From: SZUA-430 sp034440355
GTDB lineage: Bacteria > Pseudomonadota > Alphaproteobacteria > Micropepsales > Micropepsaceae
Length of the DNA: 46,055 nt
Assembly (NCBI GenBank): GCA_034440355.1
Contig: JAWXBY010000025.1
Location: 1 to 46,055 of the forward strand
Direction: 5' to 3'
This document shows, piece after piece, positions 16,171 through 24,937 of the stretch. The notes below the pieces were generated by a model, which was given only the letters and a program-made list of their open reading frames with translations, had not been told where the DNA came from and did not search any database. The translations under genes were made by a program, and so were the position numbers. Every line of letters starts with the position of its first letter. Position 1 is the first letter of the stretch.

Positions 16171-16762
16171 CAAGGTCAAAGCGTTCATTGCCAAGGCGAC
16201 CACGAATCCGATGGGGCAGATCCAAACGGTCGTGGAGCGGATCATCCTCTACAGCCGCTACATCTTGGTCGTGTTCTATGTCGGTCTCGCCGTGGCGCTG
16301 GGCATCTATGCGATCACCTTCATCTTCGAGGTGATCCACGTGGCGGAGTTGGCGTTCAGCCCGCCGCACAGCGAAGACGGCACCTTCAATATGGTGATGC
16401 CGATCCTCGAGTTGATCGACGGCGCGCTGGTGTCGGGGCTCATCGTGATGGTGATGTTGAGTTCCTATGAAAATTTCGTCGGGCGGTTCGGGGACGAGTC
16501 GCTGGACGATTCGCCGGAATGGCTGCGCCGGCTCGATCCCGGGTCGCTGAAGGTGAAGGTGGCGACGGCGCTCCTGACGATTTCGGCGGTGAAGCTGCTC
16601 CAGGTATTCATGGACCGCGAGAAGTTCACGGACAGCGATATATTTTGGAAGGTTGTGATCCACGTCGTTTTCATCGCCTCGGCCGTATTTTTGGCTCTGC
16701 TCGACCGGATTACCGCGCATACGAAGGTGCCGCCGGCCGTCAAAAAGGACGACGCGCATTGA
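16163..16762 (+). CDS. YqhA/UPF0114 family membrane protein
   Basis: A 199-residue protein with about four membrane segments. IILYSRYILVVFYVGLAVAL and the loop ELIDGALVSGLIVMVMLSSYENFVGRF are hallmark UPF0114 sequences. They are followed by DPGSLKVKVATALLTISAVKLLQVFMD and a last hydrophobic segment. The family is widespread, and its biochemical role is not established. It overlaps the DUF2842 gene start-to-stop and probably forms an operon with it. The HerA-like ATPase gene follows after 62 bp on the same strand. Confidence 0.9.
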   Translation: MSDKVKAFIAKATTNPMGQIQTVVERIILYSRYILVVFYVGLAVALGIYAITFIFEVIHVAELAFSPPHSEDGTFNMVMPILELIDGALVSGLIVMVMLSSYENFVGRFGDESLDDSPEWLRRLDPGSLKVKVATALLTISAVKLLQVFMDREKFTDSDIFWKVVIHVVFIASAVFLALLDRITAHTKVPPAVKKDDAH

Positions 16763-16824
16763 TGCGCTGAGGCCTGAACGGGCATATTCGATTCGACGAC
16801 CCCTCTCACATAGGACGGCGGCTC

Positions 16825-18360
16825 ATGGCTGACGGCGGTTCGATTTTTCTGGGCAAGGGCGAGGCGCCGCAGAGCCTGAAGCTTTCGGTCGCGAACCGGC
16901 ACGGGCTGATCGCCGGAGCGACCGGTACGGGCAAGACGGCGACGTTGCGCGTGCTCGCTGAAGGGTTCAGCCGCGCGGGCGTGCCGGTGTTTGTTGCGGA
17001 CATCAAGGGCGACCTGGCGGGGCTGTGTCAGCCGGCCGACGTAAAGCCGTTCATCACGGAGCGGCTTGAGAAGATCGGGATGACCGATTGGAAACCGACG
17101 GCGCATCCGGTGGTGTTCTGGGATCTGTTCGGCGAACTGGGGCATCAGTTACGCGCCACCGTGTCGGAGATGGGGCCGACGTTGCTGTCGCGCATGTTGG
17201 GACTCAACGACACGCAGGAAGGTGTGTTGAACATTGTGTTCCGCATTGCGGATGAGCAAGGGTTGCTGTTGCTCGATCTGAAGGATCTGCGCGCGATGCT
17301 GGTCAATGTGGGTGAGAACGCGGCGCAGCACACGATGAAGTTCGGTAACATTGCGCCGGCTTCTATCGGCGCGATCCAGCGGGCGTTGCTGACGCTTGAG
17401 AACCAGGGCGCGGATGCGTTCTTCGGCGAGCCGGCGTTGAAGCTTAGCGATCTGATCTTTACGGACGAGCAAGGCCGAGGCGCGATCCACGTGTTGGCGG
17501 CAGAAAAACTATTCGGCAGTCCGCAGCTCTACGCGACGTTCCTGCTGTGGCTTCTGTCGGAGCTGTACGAGCAGATGACCGAGGTCGGCGATCTCGACAA
17601 ACCGCGGTTCGTGTTCTTCTTCGACGAAGCGCATCTGCTGTTCGACGACACGCCAAAGGCGCTGGTCGACAAGGTCGAGCAGGTGGTGCGCTTGATCCGG
17701 TCCAAGGGCGTCGGCGTCTATTTCATCACGCAGTCGCCATTGGATGTTCCGGACGACGTGTTGGGGCAACTCGGGAACAAGGTGCAGCATGCGTTGCGCG
17801 CGTTTACGCCGAAGGATCGCAAGTCGGTGAAAGCCGTCGCCGACAATTTCCGCGAGAATCCGAAGTTCGCCGCGTCGGATGCGGTGCAAGAACTGGCCGT
17901 CGGCGAGGCCTTGGTTTCGACCTTGGACGCCAAGGGCATTCCGTCGATCGTCGACCGCGTCTTGATTGCGCCGCCGAGTTGCCGCATGGGGCCCATTACG
18001 CCGGACGAGCGTGCCGCCGTGATGGCGGTGAGCCCGCTGAAGGGCGTCTATGACGAGACGATCGATCGCGAGTCCGCGTATGAAATTCTGGTCGGTCGCG
18101 CAGAGGGCAAGAATTCAGGTACGGCCCCTTCGACGACATCAGGTCCGGAGCCGGCGCGCCGGACTTGGGGTTCGGGAGACAAGGCGGGACCTCGAACGCC
18201 GCAAGCGCCGCGCCCTGCCCCTCAACCGCGCAGCAGCGGCGGTGGCTATCAGCGGCAGACCATGGGCGAGGCGGCCGCAAAGAGTGCCGTGCGCTCCATC
18301 GGCAGCAGTTTGGGCCGCGCGCTGGTGCGCGGCGTGCTAGGATCGTTACTGAAACGCTAG
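16825..18360 (+). CDS. HerA/YjgR-type ATPase (DUF853)
   Basis: A 511-residue P-loop ATPase of the HerA-FtsK superfamily. Walker A is GATGTGKT at about residues 31-38. Walker B is RFVFFFDEAHLLF at about 256-268, and VRLIRSKGVGVYFITQSPLDVPDDVLGQLGNKVQHALRAFTPKD holds sensor and arginine-finger elements. The C terminus is a Pro/Arg-rich linker and a short helix. This matches the YjgR/DUF853 group, about 500 residues, whose role is not settled. HerA relatives pump or process DNA with nucleases, but no NurA-like partner is present here. GGAGGCGATC follows the stop and serves the next gene. Confidence 0.88.
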   Translation: MADGGSIFLGKGEAPQSLKLSVANRHGLIAGATGTGKTATLRVLAEGFSRAGVPVFVADIKGDLAGLCQPADVKPFITERLEKIGMTDWKPTAHPVVFWDLFGELGHQLRATVSEMGPTLLSRMLGLNDTQEGVLNIVFRIADEQGLLLLDLKDLRAMLVNVGENAAQHTMKFGNIAPASIGAIQRALLTLENQGADAFFGEPALKLSDLIFTDEQGRGAIHVLAAEKLFGSPQLYATFLLWLLSELYEQMTEVGDLDKPRFVFFFDEAHLLFDDTPKALVDKVEQVVRLIRSKGVGVYFITQSPLDVPDDVLGQLGNKVQHALRAFTPKDRKSVKAVADNFRENPKFAASDAVQELAVGEALVSTLDAKGIPSIVDRVLIAPPSCRMGPITPDERAAVMAVSPLKGVYDETIDRESAYEILVGRAEGKNSGTAPSTTSGPEPARRTWGSGDKAGPRTPQAPRPAPQPRSSGGGYQRQTMGEAAAKSAVRSIGSSLGRALVRGVLGSLLKR

Positions 18361-18370
18361 GGAGGCGATC

Positions 18371-18820
18371 GTGAGGCGTATTGCATCGACGGCGATTGTT
18401 TTGGCTCTGGCCCTTGGGCTTGCGGGATGCGAGAGCGCGGTGTCGGACGATAGCGGTCGTGACGATGCGCGGCTGACGCAAAGCGATTGGGTCGCGGAGA
18501 CGATAACCGGGAAGCCCGTCGTTCACGTCGGACGCGTGACGCTGTCGTTCGCCGAAGGGCGCGTGTCGGGGCGCGGCGGATGTAATCTCTATTCGGGGCC
18601 GGTCGAGTACGGCAAAGGCGCGATCAAGATCGGGCCGCTGATCTCCACCAAGATGGCGTGCATGGAAGACGGCCTGATGCAGCAGGAGAGCGCGTATCTG
18701 ACTGCGCTGCAGGGGGCGGACCGTTACGCGGTCGGCGCGGACGGAAAGCTCACCATCGCTACGAGGACCGGCGCCATCGTCTATGACAGCGCGCCGCGCC
18801 AAGTCCGGCCGGAAAACTAA
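18371..18820 (+). CDS. META/HslJ-like lipoprotein
   Basis: A 149-residue lipoprotein starting at GTG 18371, preceded by GGAGG at 18361. The signal peptide ends in lipobox LAGC (Cys20). The META domain runs from TQSDWVAETITGKPVV through LSFAEGRVSGRGGCNLYSGPVEYGKGAIKIGPLISTKMACMEDGLMQQE. The GGCNLYSG and TKMACM motifs are diagnostic of HslJ-like domains, and Tyr replaces the more common Phe before the gap. HslJ-type proteins are envelope or heat-shock associated, with unclear activity. It is 10 bp after the HerA-like gene and probably co-transcribed. Confidence 0.85.
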   Translation: MRRIASTAIVLALALGLAGCESAVSDDSGRDDARLTQSDWVAETITGKPVVHVGRVTLSFAEGRVSGRGGCNLYSGPVEYGKGAIKIGPLISTKMACMEDGLMQQESAYLTALQGADRYAVGADGKLTIATRTGAIVYDSAPRQVRPEN

Positions 18821-18896
18821 GCGGCCCACCGCAGCGCCTTGCGGCGGCAACGGCGGGCCGGCCCAACCATCATGGGGAGACCATGTTGATAAAGGC

Positions 18897-18922
18897 GGTC
18901 GCACCCTAGCACGGGTGCGGCC
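18897..18922. terminator. Candidate terminator hairpin after the META lipoprotein
   Basis: GGTCGCACCC, loop TAGCAC, GGGTGCGGCC form a 10-bp stem with one G-T pair, 76 bp downstream of the lipoprotein stop. Only TT follows, so it would be a weak intrinsic terminator. The rest of the 250-bp gap to 19071 shows no gene. Confidence 0.4.
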
Positions 18923-19070
18923 TTGGAACCCACACGTTTGCGTTAATGCTGAAACGCCAGGGGCTCCAACCTGACATTTGCATTCATCACGGGTTCAAGC
19001 GCGCAGGTCAAAAATAAATCCATCGCAGTGACCTTTGGGGAGCAAACGATCACCGTGAATGGAGGTACTT

Positions 19071-19397
19071 ATGCGTTTCACGCGTTCTCTGCTTTTGGCG
19101 GCGTTGGTGGCTTCGAGCGCCAGTTTCGCCGCTGCCCTGCCCGCGGCCGCCGATAGCGGCGCCGCGACACGCGCCGATCTGACGGTTCAGATTCGGCATG
19201 GCGACCGCGACGGATATCGCGACCGCCACCATCGCCGTTCCGACCATCGTTGGCGCCATCAGCGCCGGTGCTACACCGACGTCGACTATCGCCATCGGTA
19301 CGGGCATCGCGTTCGCGTCGTCGAGCGCATCTGCTTCCGGAACGGACGGCGGTATGTCGCGAGCCGGCGCATCGTGCGTGTCGGACGCCACTGGTAA
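19071..19397 (+). CDS. Small exported Arg/His-rich protein
   Basis: A 108-residue protein with a signal peptide at about 1-26 (MRFTRSLLLAALVASSASFA). GGAGG lies 6 bases upstream of ATG 19071. The mature domain is extremely rich in Arg, His, Asp and Tyr (RHGDRDGYRDRHHRRSDH) and has two cysteines, in QRRCYTDVDYRHR and ERICFRNG. Proteins of this type, exported and highly basic with a YRHRYGHRVRVV stretch, are common in Rhizobiales and of unknown function. The histidines may bind metal, which is inference only. Confidence 0.62.
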   Translation: MRFTRSLLLAALVASSASFAAALPAAADSGAATRADLTVQIRHGDRDGYRDRHHRRSDHRWRHQRRCYTDVDYRHRYGHRVRVVERICFRNGRRYVASRRIVRVGRHW

Positions 19398-19545
19398 CGC
19401 CCGGCCAAGCGGGGCGCGCTTGTTTCGGTTGTCGGCGCGCCTCGCGATTTTCTTCAGACTCTTTTTACTATGAGAGGCTGCGGCGGAACAGTGAGCGGCC
19501 TGCTCCGCCGTTAAATTAGCCGCAAGTTTACGCGCGCCGGTCACG

Positions 19546-20763
19546 ATGCCCGCTTACGTGCGAGGGCGTATGTCTCATTGGGCGCAGGAACTGCGAAAGC
19601 CGAGCGATTTCCGATCGCTTGAAGGTCTCGCCGACGTGCGTTCGAACGGGCGGGTCCTGAACCTCGGCGCGATTACGCGCGACCTCGCGGCGGCAAAACC
19701 GGACGAGCCGCCACCCCAGTTCTTTTCGTCGTCTGCGTTGAACCAGTGCATCATCGTCAAGCACAACATTCGCGACAACGAACGCTATCTGTTTGCGCGC
19801 GCGCAGCCGGTTGCGACGAAGCTGATCCTGCCCATCGATCCGGACAACCTCGCCATCGGCGGCGTGACGTTCATGCTGGGCGAGCGGCAGGCCGGGCGCA
19901 TCCTGCGCGACAAGCTTGGCCTCAATCGTGCGACCGGCGATGGGCGGGCGCAGCGGGACCTGAAGATTCTCGACCTCTTGGATTCGTTGGCCACGCTTGA
20001 TCCGTTCATCGTGCGCGAGCGCTTTGCCGTGGACGGCGTCAGTCTGCCTGAGGCCTTTTCGGCGTTTCACCTGCATGGCGACAACGCGCTTTACGAGTAC
20101 ATGAAGACGCAGTTGCTGCCGCTGGTGCGCCTTGCGATGGCGGGTGCGCCGGCTTCGCAGGCGAACGAGCGGGCGCTCGATCGTTTGCTGGACGAGATCT
20201 TCGTCGAGTCGCACAACAGCAAGGCGGAGTTCCTGCGCGAGGCATTGCGCATCGACGCCGACAAATGGCCGGCGGCGCTTTATGTCTGGAAGGCGGCGCT
20301 GTTCTACGAGTATCGCGCGCGGGCGTTCGAGCCGCGCTGGCGGCGGTTCATCGAAAGCTTGCAGACCACCAAGCTCTACGGGTTCTCGACGTTGGCGCCG
20401 GCGGAGGTCGTGTTGCGGCTGCGGGTCGATTTGATGGATCGGGCGCTGAGGACGAAGGGGCATCTCGATCGTTTGCTGGAGTCGTTCAATCAGGCGTTCC
20501 GGCAGGATCTGATCGGGCAAGGGACGCCGGATTCGTTTCGCGAGTATCTGATGACGTTGAACGACAAGCTCTACAATTTCGGCGTTGCTTACGGCGTGTT
20601 GGAGCAAATCGTCGGGTATTGGGAATATTGGTTCATTGCGCGCGGGGCGACGGCTATTCCGGCCGAGTTCTTTATGGATATCTGCCGCGATCTCCTCAAT
20701 GTCGTCGGTCCTACTCAGCTGGGGCGGACGGCGGCGCCGATGCAGGCCTTCGCCAAGATGTGA
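19546..20763 (+). CDS. Conserved hypothetical protein, about 400 residues
   Basis: A soluble 405-residue protein with no signal peptide or membrane segment. The N-terminal ~140 residues look alpha/beta (LFARAQPVATKLILPIDPDNLAIGGVTFMLGE). The rest is mostly helical with many aromatic residues (LYVWKAALFYEYRARAFEPRW, YNFGVAYGVLEQIVGYWEYWF). No P-loop, Rossmann or metal motif is evident. ATG 19570 (MSHWAQ) is an alternative start. It converges on the response regulator ending at 20767, 3 bp away. I do not recognise the family. Confidence 0.6.
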   Translation: MPAYVRGRMSHWAQELRKPSDFRSLEGLADVRSNGRVLNLGAITRDLAAAKPDEPPPQFFSSSALNQCIIVKHNIRDNERYLFARAQPVATKLILPIDPDNLAIGGVTFMLGERQAGRILRDKLGLNRATGDGRAQRDLKILDLLDSLATLDPFIVRERFAVDGVSLPEAFSAFHLHGDNALYEYMKTQLLPLVRLAMAGAPASQANERALDRLLDEIFVESHNSKAEFLREALRIDADKWPAALYVWKAALFYEYRARAFEPRWRRFIESLQTTKLYGFSTLAPAEVVLRLRVDLMDRALRTKGHLDRLLESFNQAFRQDLIGQGTPDSFREYLMTLNDKLYNFGVAYGVLEQIVGYWEYWFIARGATAIPAEFFMDICRDLLNVVGPTQLGRTAAPMQAFAKM

Positions 20764-20766
20764 GTT

Positions 20767-21135
20767 TTACGCGCGCGGCGTTTGCACGGCGCGGGCGATG
20801 GCTCTTTCGAGTTCTATCGATTGAAACGGTTTTTGCAGCGTGGGGACGCCGGCCCAGCGCTTGTCGAGGGCGGCTGCGCCGTAGCCGGTCGCGAAGACGA
20901 TGGCGATGCCGCGTGCGGCGAGGGCTTCGGCGACGCCGTCGGTGCGATGGCCGTTGAGGTTCAAGTCGACGATCGCGAGATCCAGGTCCAACGTCGTCGC
21001 GAGCTGGGTCGCGCTGTCGACGCGGCCCGCGGTCGCTACGACCTCGTAGCCGAGTTCGGTCAGCGTGTCTTCGAGGTGCAAGGCTACGATCGCCTCGTCC
21101 TCTACGATCAGCACTTTCAGCTTGCGGTCGGTCAC
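20767..21135 (-). CDS. Receiver-only response regulator paired with the HWE kinase
   Basis: A 122-residue CheY-like receiver: LKVLIVEDEAIVALHLEDTL (acidic pocket), phosphoacceptor Asp57 in LAIVDLNLNG, IVFATGYG (switch Thr) and LQKPF (Lys). There is no output domain. The start is GTG 21135, within a GTGA overlap with the kinase stop, so the two are translationally coupled and very likely a phosphorelay pair. The frame runs further upstream inside the kinase gene, but that part is Arg-rich shadow. It may act as a phosphate sink or hand phosphate to another histidine protein. Confidence 0.85.
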   Translation of the reverse strand: MTDRKLKVLIVEDEAIVALHLEDTLTELGYEVVATAGRVDSATQLATTLDLDLAIVDLNLNGHRTDGVAEALAARGIAIVFATGYGAAALDKRWAGVPTLQKPFQSIELERAIARAVQTPRA

Positions 21136-23771
21136 GGCCAATTGAACGGGTTGAACGAGGCGGTTTCGATCGGCGTCTTTATCACGGAGATAACGCCTTG
21201 CGGGCGGTATTCGATGCTGGTTGCGCCGCCCAAATCTTGCGCGAGGCTGCGTTGAACCAGGCGTGAGCCGAAGCCGGTGCGGGTCGGCTGCGCAACAGGC
21301 GGACCACCGCTTTCGGTCCAGGTCAGTTGAAGTTCGGCGCCGCCGTCGAGCGCGACGCGCCATACTACGTCGATGCGGCCGGCGTCGTTCGACAGCGCGC
21401 CGTATTTCGCCGCGTTCGTCGCAAGTTCATGCAGCGCCATCGACAGAGCCAAAGCTTGCTTGGGTGACAGGCGGGCATCCGCGCCCTCTATGCGTATGCG
21501 GCCGTCCGCGGTTTGAAACGGCTCCAGCGCGCGGTCGACGACTTCGCGCAGGCTGGCGCCCTGCCAGCTTTGGCGCGTCAGGATGTCGTGCGCGCGAGAG
21601 AGAGCCAGCAGACGCGCCTCGAACATGGGTCGGGCGTCGGCGCTGCGCTCGGTGTTGCGCAGCGTTTGCGACGCCAACGATTGGACGGTCGCCAGCGTGT
21701 TCTTGACGCGATGGTTCAGTTCGTTGATCAGCAGCGTGCGCTGTTCCTCGGCGTGCTTACGCTCGGTGACGTCGACGTTCACGCCGATCATGCCGAGGAA
21801 CTCGCCGTGCGCGCCCATGCGCGGACGCGCCTGCGTGCTCAAGATCCGATATTCGCCGTCAGTGCGGCGATAGCGCGCCTCGACCGAAAACGGCGTGTGG
21901 GTTTCCATAGCGTGCTTGAACGGCGCGAACAGCGCGGCGCGGTCGTCCGGATGGACGGTCGAGGTCCAATCGAATGTCGTCATCTGCTCGAACGGGACGC
22001 CCCAGAAATCGCGCTGCGCCTTGTTCAGATATGTGCACTTGCCGTTTTCGTCGCCCTTCCACAGCATCACGGGCGCGCTCTCCGCCACCAAGCGGAAACG
22101 TTCCTCGCTTTCGCGAAGGCGTTGTTCGCTGGCGCGCAAGGCGTCTTCGTCGCGCTTACGTTCGGTGATGTCGGAGACGATGGCGACGAAGCCTACGACC
22201 TCTCCCGCGGCGTCGAACTCCGGTTCGTAGTGGCCGTGCATGACGCGCAGTCCTTGCGCGTATTGCGCCTCGACCTCGAACTCCACGGACTGGCCCGCAA
22301 GGGCGGCCTCAATGTGGGGCTGGAAGGCTCCCATCGCGTCGGTGCCTGCGACCTCGGTGGTGTGGCGGCCGATGCATTCGTCCGGGGTCAGATCGAAGCG
22401 CTTGGCGTAGGCTTTGTTGACGAGCTTGTAGCGCAAATCCTTGTCGACGTAGGCGATCGGTACCGGGGCGGCGTTCATCACCAGTGCGACCTGATTGGCG
22501 CTTTGGCGAACGCGTTCGTCGGCGCGCTTGCGGGCGTCGATGTTCTCGACCATCGCCAGGAGCTGGCCGCGCTCGCCGTTCGACAGCATGAAACGCGCCC
22601 AAACGTGGCGGCCCAACTTGGTGACGTAGCGTTTTTCAAACGCGACCGGGTTTCCGGTGCGCGTCAGCTCTTCGAGCGCGACGTCGTTCTTGTCTGTGTC
22701 GTCGGGATGCGTGAGATCGAGGCACGAATGACCGACAAGGTCGTCGATCGAATGCCCGCAAATCGCGGCGAAGGCTGCGTTCGCGCTGGAGATGACATAG
22801 TTGCGGTCCATCGCAACGATGCCCATGCCGGCGTGGTCGAACACGGAGCGCCAATGTTCCTCACTGCGGCCGAGCTGGGCCTCGGCCGTGCGACGTGCTT
22901 CTTGCGCGCGGGTGCGGCCGACGCTGAAACCGAGTTGGCGCGCGATGGTGACCCCCAGGTCCAGTTCGCCTTCGGTGAAGGTGTGCGGTCCGTCATGGTA
23001 GGCCATAAACTTGCCGATGATGACGCCGTTCTCGGTCAGCGGGATGAAGGCGAGCGAGCGGATGCCTTCGGCCTTGACGGTCGCCTTCAACGGTTCCGGC
23101 TGATCGGATGTGTCGATGTCGGGAATGCAAATCGGCTGCGGATCGCGGTCGGCGGGCTTCCACGGCGAGTGGCCTTCGACCGCCCTGCAATACGACGGCG
23201 ACAGGCCGCGAGAGGCGACGAAGCGCATCAGGCCTTTGTCGTCGAACAACAGGATCGACGCGCGTTTGCAGCGCAGGCCGCTTTGAATGGCGTCGAGGGC
23301 CGCGTCGTAGACGGCCGCCGCGCCGTCCGCGCGGTAAAGTTGATCGGTGAAGCGGTACAGCGTCTCCTGATCGTCCGCGCGCTGGATGACCGAGGCATGT
23401 TCGCCGAGATTGCCGGATGCGTGATCGTGGAAGCAGACGGTGAAGCCCTGGACGCGACCTTGCGCGTCGCGCAGTTGTTCGACGTCCGCGATGCCGGTCG
23501 TGCGCGTGCCGTCAGGGCATTCCAGCGTTACGGTTGAGCCCGCCGGAAACGTCTTGCCCGCGAGGACCGCACCATCGGCGGCGAGCAGCCGGATGGGGCG
23601 CGCTCCCGTGCGATGGAAGAACGCGGTTGCGCGGCTGTTGGCGCGCAGTATGGCGCCGTCGGGGGTGCAAATGGTGAGTGCTGCGGGAACGGCATCGAAG
23701 AGCGCCTGATCCACCGCGGACAAACCCTCCCAGGCCGATACGCCGCGCGTGAGGACTTCCGCATTCATCAT
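21132..23771 (-). CDS. HWE-family sensor histidine kinase with PAS and GAF domains
   Basis: About 879 residues from ATG 23771, preceded by a GGGGGGATGG stretch; the frame is open to 23864. Order: PAS-like domain (FDAVPAALTICTPDGAILRANSRA), GAF domain (AVYDAALDAIQSGLRCKRASILLFDD through IGKFMAYHDGPHTFTEGELDLG), then three PAS/PAC units each ending ENIDARKR, SDITERKR or VDVTERKH. The last unit is a PAS_3 type with HPDDRAALF. The kinase core begins LLINELNHRVKNTLATVQSLA, the HWE/HisKA_2 phosphorylation box, followed by LALSMALHELATNAAKYGALS and a GFGSRLVQRSLAQDLGG lid. No transmembrane segment is seen, so it is a cytosolic sensor. HWE kinases often feed the general stress response or light sensing. 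The ligand is unknown. Confidence 0.88.
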   Translation of the reverse strand: MMNAEVLTRGVSAWEGLSAVDQALFDAVPAALTICTPDGAILRANSRATAFFHRTGARPIRLLAADGAVLAGKTFPAGSTVTLECPDGTRTTGIADVEQLRDAQGRVQGFTVCFHDHASGNLGEHASVIQRADDQETLYRFTDQLYRADGAAAVYDAALDAIQSGLRCKRASILLFDDKGLMRFVASRGLSPSYCRAVEGHSPWKPADRDPQPICIPDIDTSDQPEPLKATVKAEGIRSLAFIPLTENGVIIGKFMAYHDGPHTFTEGELDLGVTIARQLGFSVGRTRAQEARRTAEAQLGRSEEHWRSVFDHAGMGIVAMDRNYVISSANAAFAAICGHSIDDLVGHSCLDLTHPDDTDKNDVALEELTRTGNPVAFEKRYVTKLGRHVWARFMLSNGERGQLLAMVENIDARKRADERVRQSANQVALVMNAAPVPIAYVDKDLRYKLVNKAYAKRFDLTPDECIGRHTTEVAGTDAMGAFQPHIEAALAGQSVEFEVEAQYAQGLRVMHGHYEPEFDAAGEVVGFVAIVSDITERKRDEDALRASEQRLRESEERFRLVAESAPVMLWKGDENGKCTYLNKAQRDFWGVPFEQMTTFDWTSTVHPDDRAALFAPFKHAMETHTPFSVEARYRRTDGEYRILSTQARPRMGAHGEFLGMIGVNVDVTERKHAEEQRTLLINELNHRVKNTLATVQSLASQTLRNTERSADARPMFEARLLALSRAHDILTRQSWQGASLREVVDRALEPFQTADGRIRIEGADARLSPKQALALSMALHELATNAAKYGALSNDAGRIDVVWRVALDGGAELQLTWTESGGPPVAQPTRTGFGSRLVQRSLAQDLGGATSIEYRPQGVISVIKTPIETASFNPFNWP

Positions 23772-23870
23772 TTGGATCCCATCCCCCCGGACGGTTTGGT
23801 GGTCAAGTGGTTGGAAACGTTCCACGAAAGTTCGAGTTCCATCGTTTTGAAAAAACACATGCAATCTGAT

Positions 23871-23950
23871 CCGTCACACCGTCACATTGGCTGAATTTTG
23901 CGGAAAATGGCGTCACGCTGCCGTCACATTGCCATCACGTGGCGTCACGC
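23871..23950. promoter_or_regulatory. Helically phased GTCAC direct-repeat array
   Basis: GTCAC occurs at 23873, 23881, 23912, 23923 and 23944, with the variant ATCAC at 23934. The last four steps are 11, 11 and 10 bp, about one helical turn. This resembles the 7-mer plus 4-bp spacer plan of PhoB/OmpR-family boxes (CTGTCAY every 11 bp), here as GCGTCAC, CCGTCAC, CCATCAC and CGTCAC. It lies between the divergent HWE kinase (start 23771) and ketopantoate reductase-like gene (start 24044) and could serve either promoter. Confidence 0.5.
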
Positions 23951-24043
23951 TGTCTCGAACAAATATAGAACATTTCGTCTGAAAATTCGAGCTGAATTCC
24001 GACGCCGCGGCGTGACAGGTTGCGGCCTGGAGGCGTGATCACG

Positions 24044-24919
24044 ATGGGCGATGTTGCGGTTATTGGACCTGGGGCGATCGGGTGCGCGTTTGCTGCGGCG
24101 GCGCTGCAAGCGGGGCACAAGGTGTTTGTCGCGGGACGCACGCCTTTTGCGATGCTCGATGTGACCTACCCCGGTGGACGCGTTCAGGGGCCGGTGCAGA
24201 CGCTGAGCCCGGACACCGCGCGGGTGTTCGAGATCGTGCTGCTGGCGACGAAGGCCCATCAAATCCATGACGCCGACTTTTGGCTGCGTTCCCTGTGCGG
24301 GGCGGGTACGGCGCTCGTCGTCTTGCAGAATGGCGTCGAGCACGAGGCGCGGGTTCGGCCGCGTGTCGGGCCTGAGGTTTCGATCGTGCCGGCAATGGTG
24401 GCGTGTCCGAGCGATCGCACTGCGCCCGGGCGCGCGCATGTCACGGGACCGGCGCGGTTGGACGTTCCTCGCGGGGACGCGAGCGAACGGTTTCAACGGG
24501 CGTTGGTCAATTCCTTTGCCGAAGTTCGCATCGTCGACGATTGGTTGAGCTCGGCGTGGATGAAGCTTGTTCTCAATGCTGTCGGCGGCGCCATCGGCGT
24601 GCTGACGCGGCGGGGCAACGACGTGTTGGCGGATGAGGGCGTTGCGCGCATCTATCGCGCGCTTGCGGCCGAGGTGATCGCGGTCGGCCGTGCGGAAGGT
24701 GCGAGGTTGCCCGACGATCTCGCCGACCGCTTGCTTGCGATGTTCGCGAAGGGGCCGCATCTTCATATGCCCTCCATCGTCGCCGATCGGTTGGCCGGAC
24801 GAGCGACCGAGTGGCAGGCGCGCAATGAGGTCGTCGTACGGCTGGCGGCAAAGCATGGGATTGCGGTGCCGCTGAACGATCTCGTCTGCAATCTCATCCG
24901 CGCGGGTGAGCCGGCCTAA
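24044..24919 (+). CDS. 2-dehydropantoate 2-reductase-like protein (ApbA/PanE family)
   Basis: A 291-residue NADPH-dependent reductase-fold protein. The N-terminal Rossmann loop is VAVIGPGAIGCAFAAAAL (GxGxxG-type). It is followed by VLLATKAHQI and LVVLQNGVEHE, as in PanE. The C-terminal helical domain holds WMKLVLNAVGGAIGVLTRRG with the catalytic Lys-Asn pair, and ends near NEVVVRLAAKHGIAVPLNDLVCNLI. It would reduce 2-dehydropantoate to pantoate for CoA synthesis, but several ApbA paralogues act on other 2-oxoacids, so no gene symbol is given. GGAGG lies 10 bases before ATG 24044, and GTG 24035 is possible. Confidence 0.83.
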   Translation: MGDVAVIGPGAIGCAFAAAALQAGHKVFVAGRTPFAMLDVTYPGGRVQGPVQTLSPDTARVFEIVLLATKAHQIHDADFWLRSLCGAGTALVVLQNGVEHEARVRPRVGPEVSIVPAMVACPSDRTAPGRAHVTGPARLDVPRGDASERFQRALVNSFAEVRIVDDWLSSAWMKLVLNAVGGAIGVLTRRGNDVLADEGVARIYRALAAEVIAVGRAEGARLPDDLADRLLAMFAKGPHLHMPSIVADRLAGRATEWQARNEVVVRLAAKHGIAVPLNDLVCNLIRAGEPA

Positions 24920-24937
24920 CGGCACCTGTTCTGCGGG

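Noticed and set aside
21513..23537. 674-residue plus-strand frame opposite the HWE kinase
   Set aside because: Antisense shadow in GC-rich DNA; the kinase frame carries PAS, GAF and HWE motifs.
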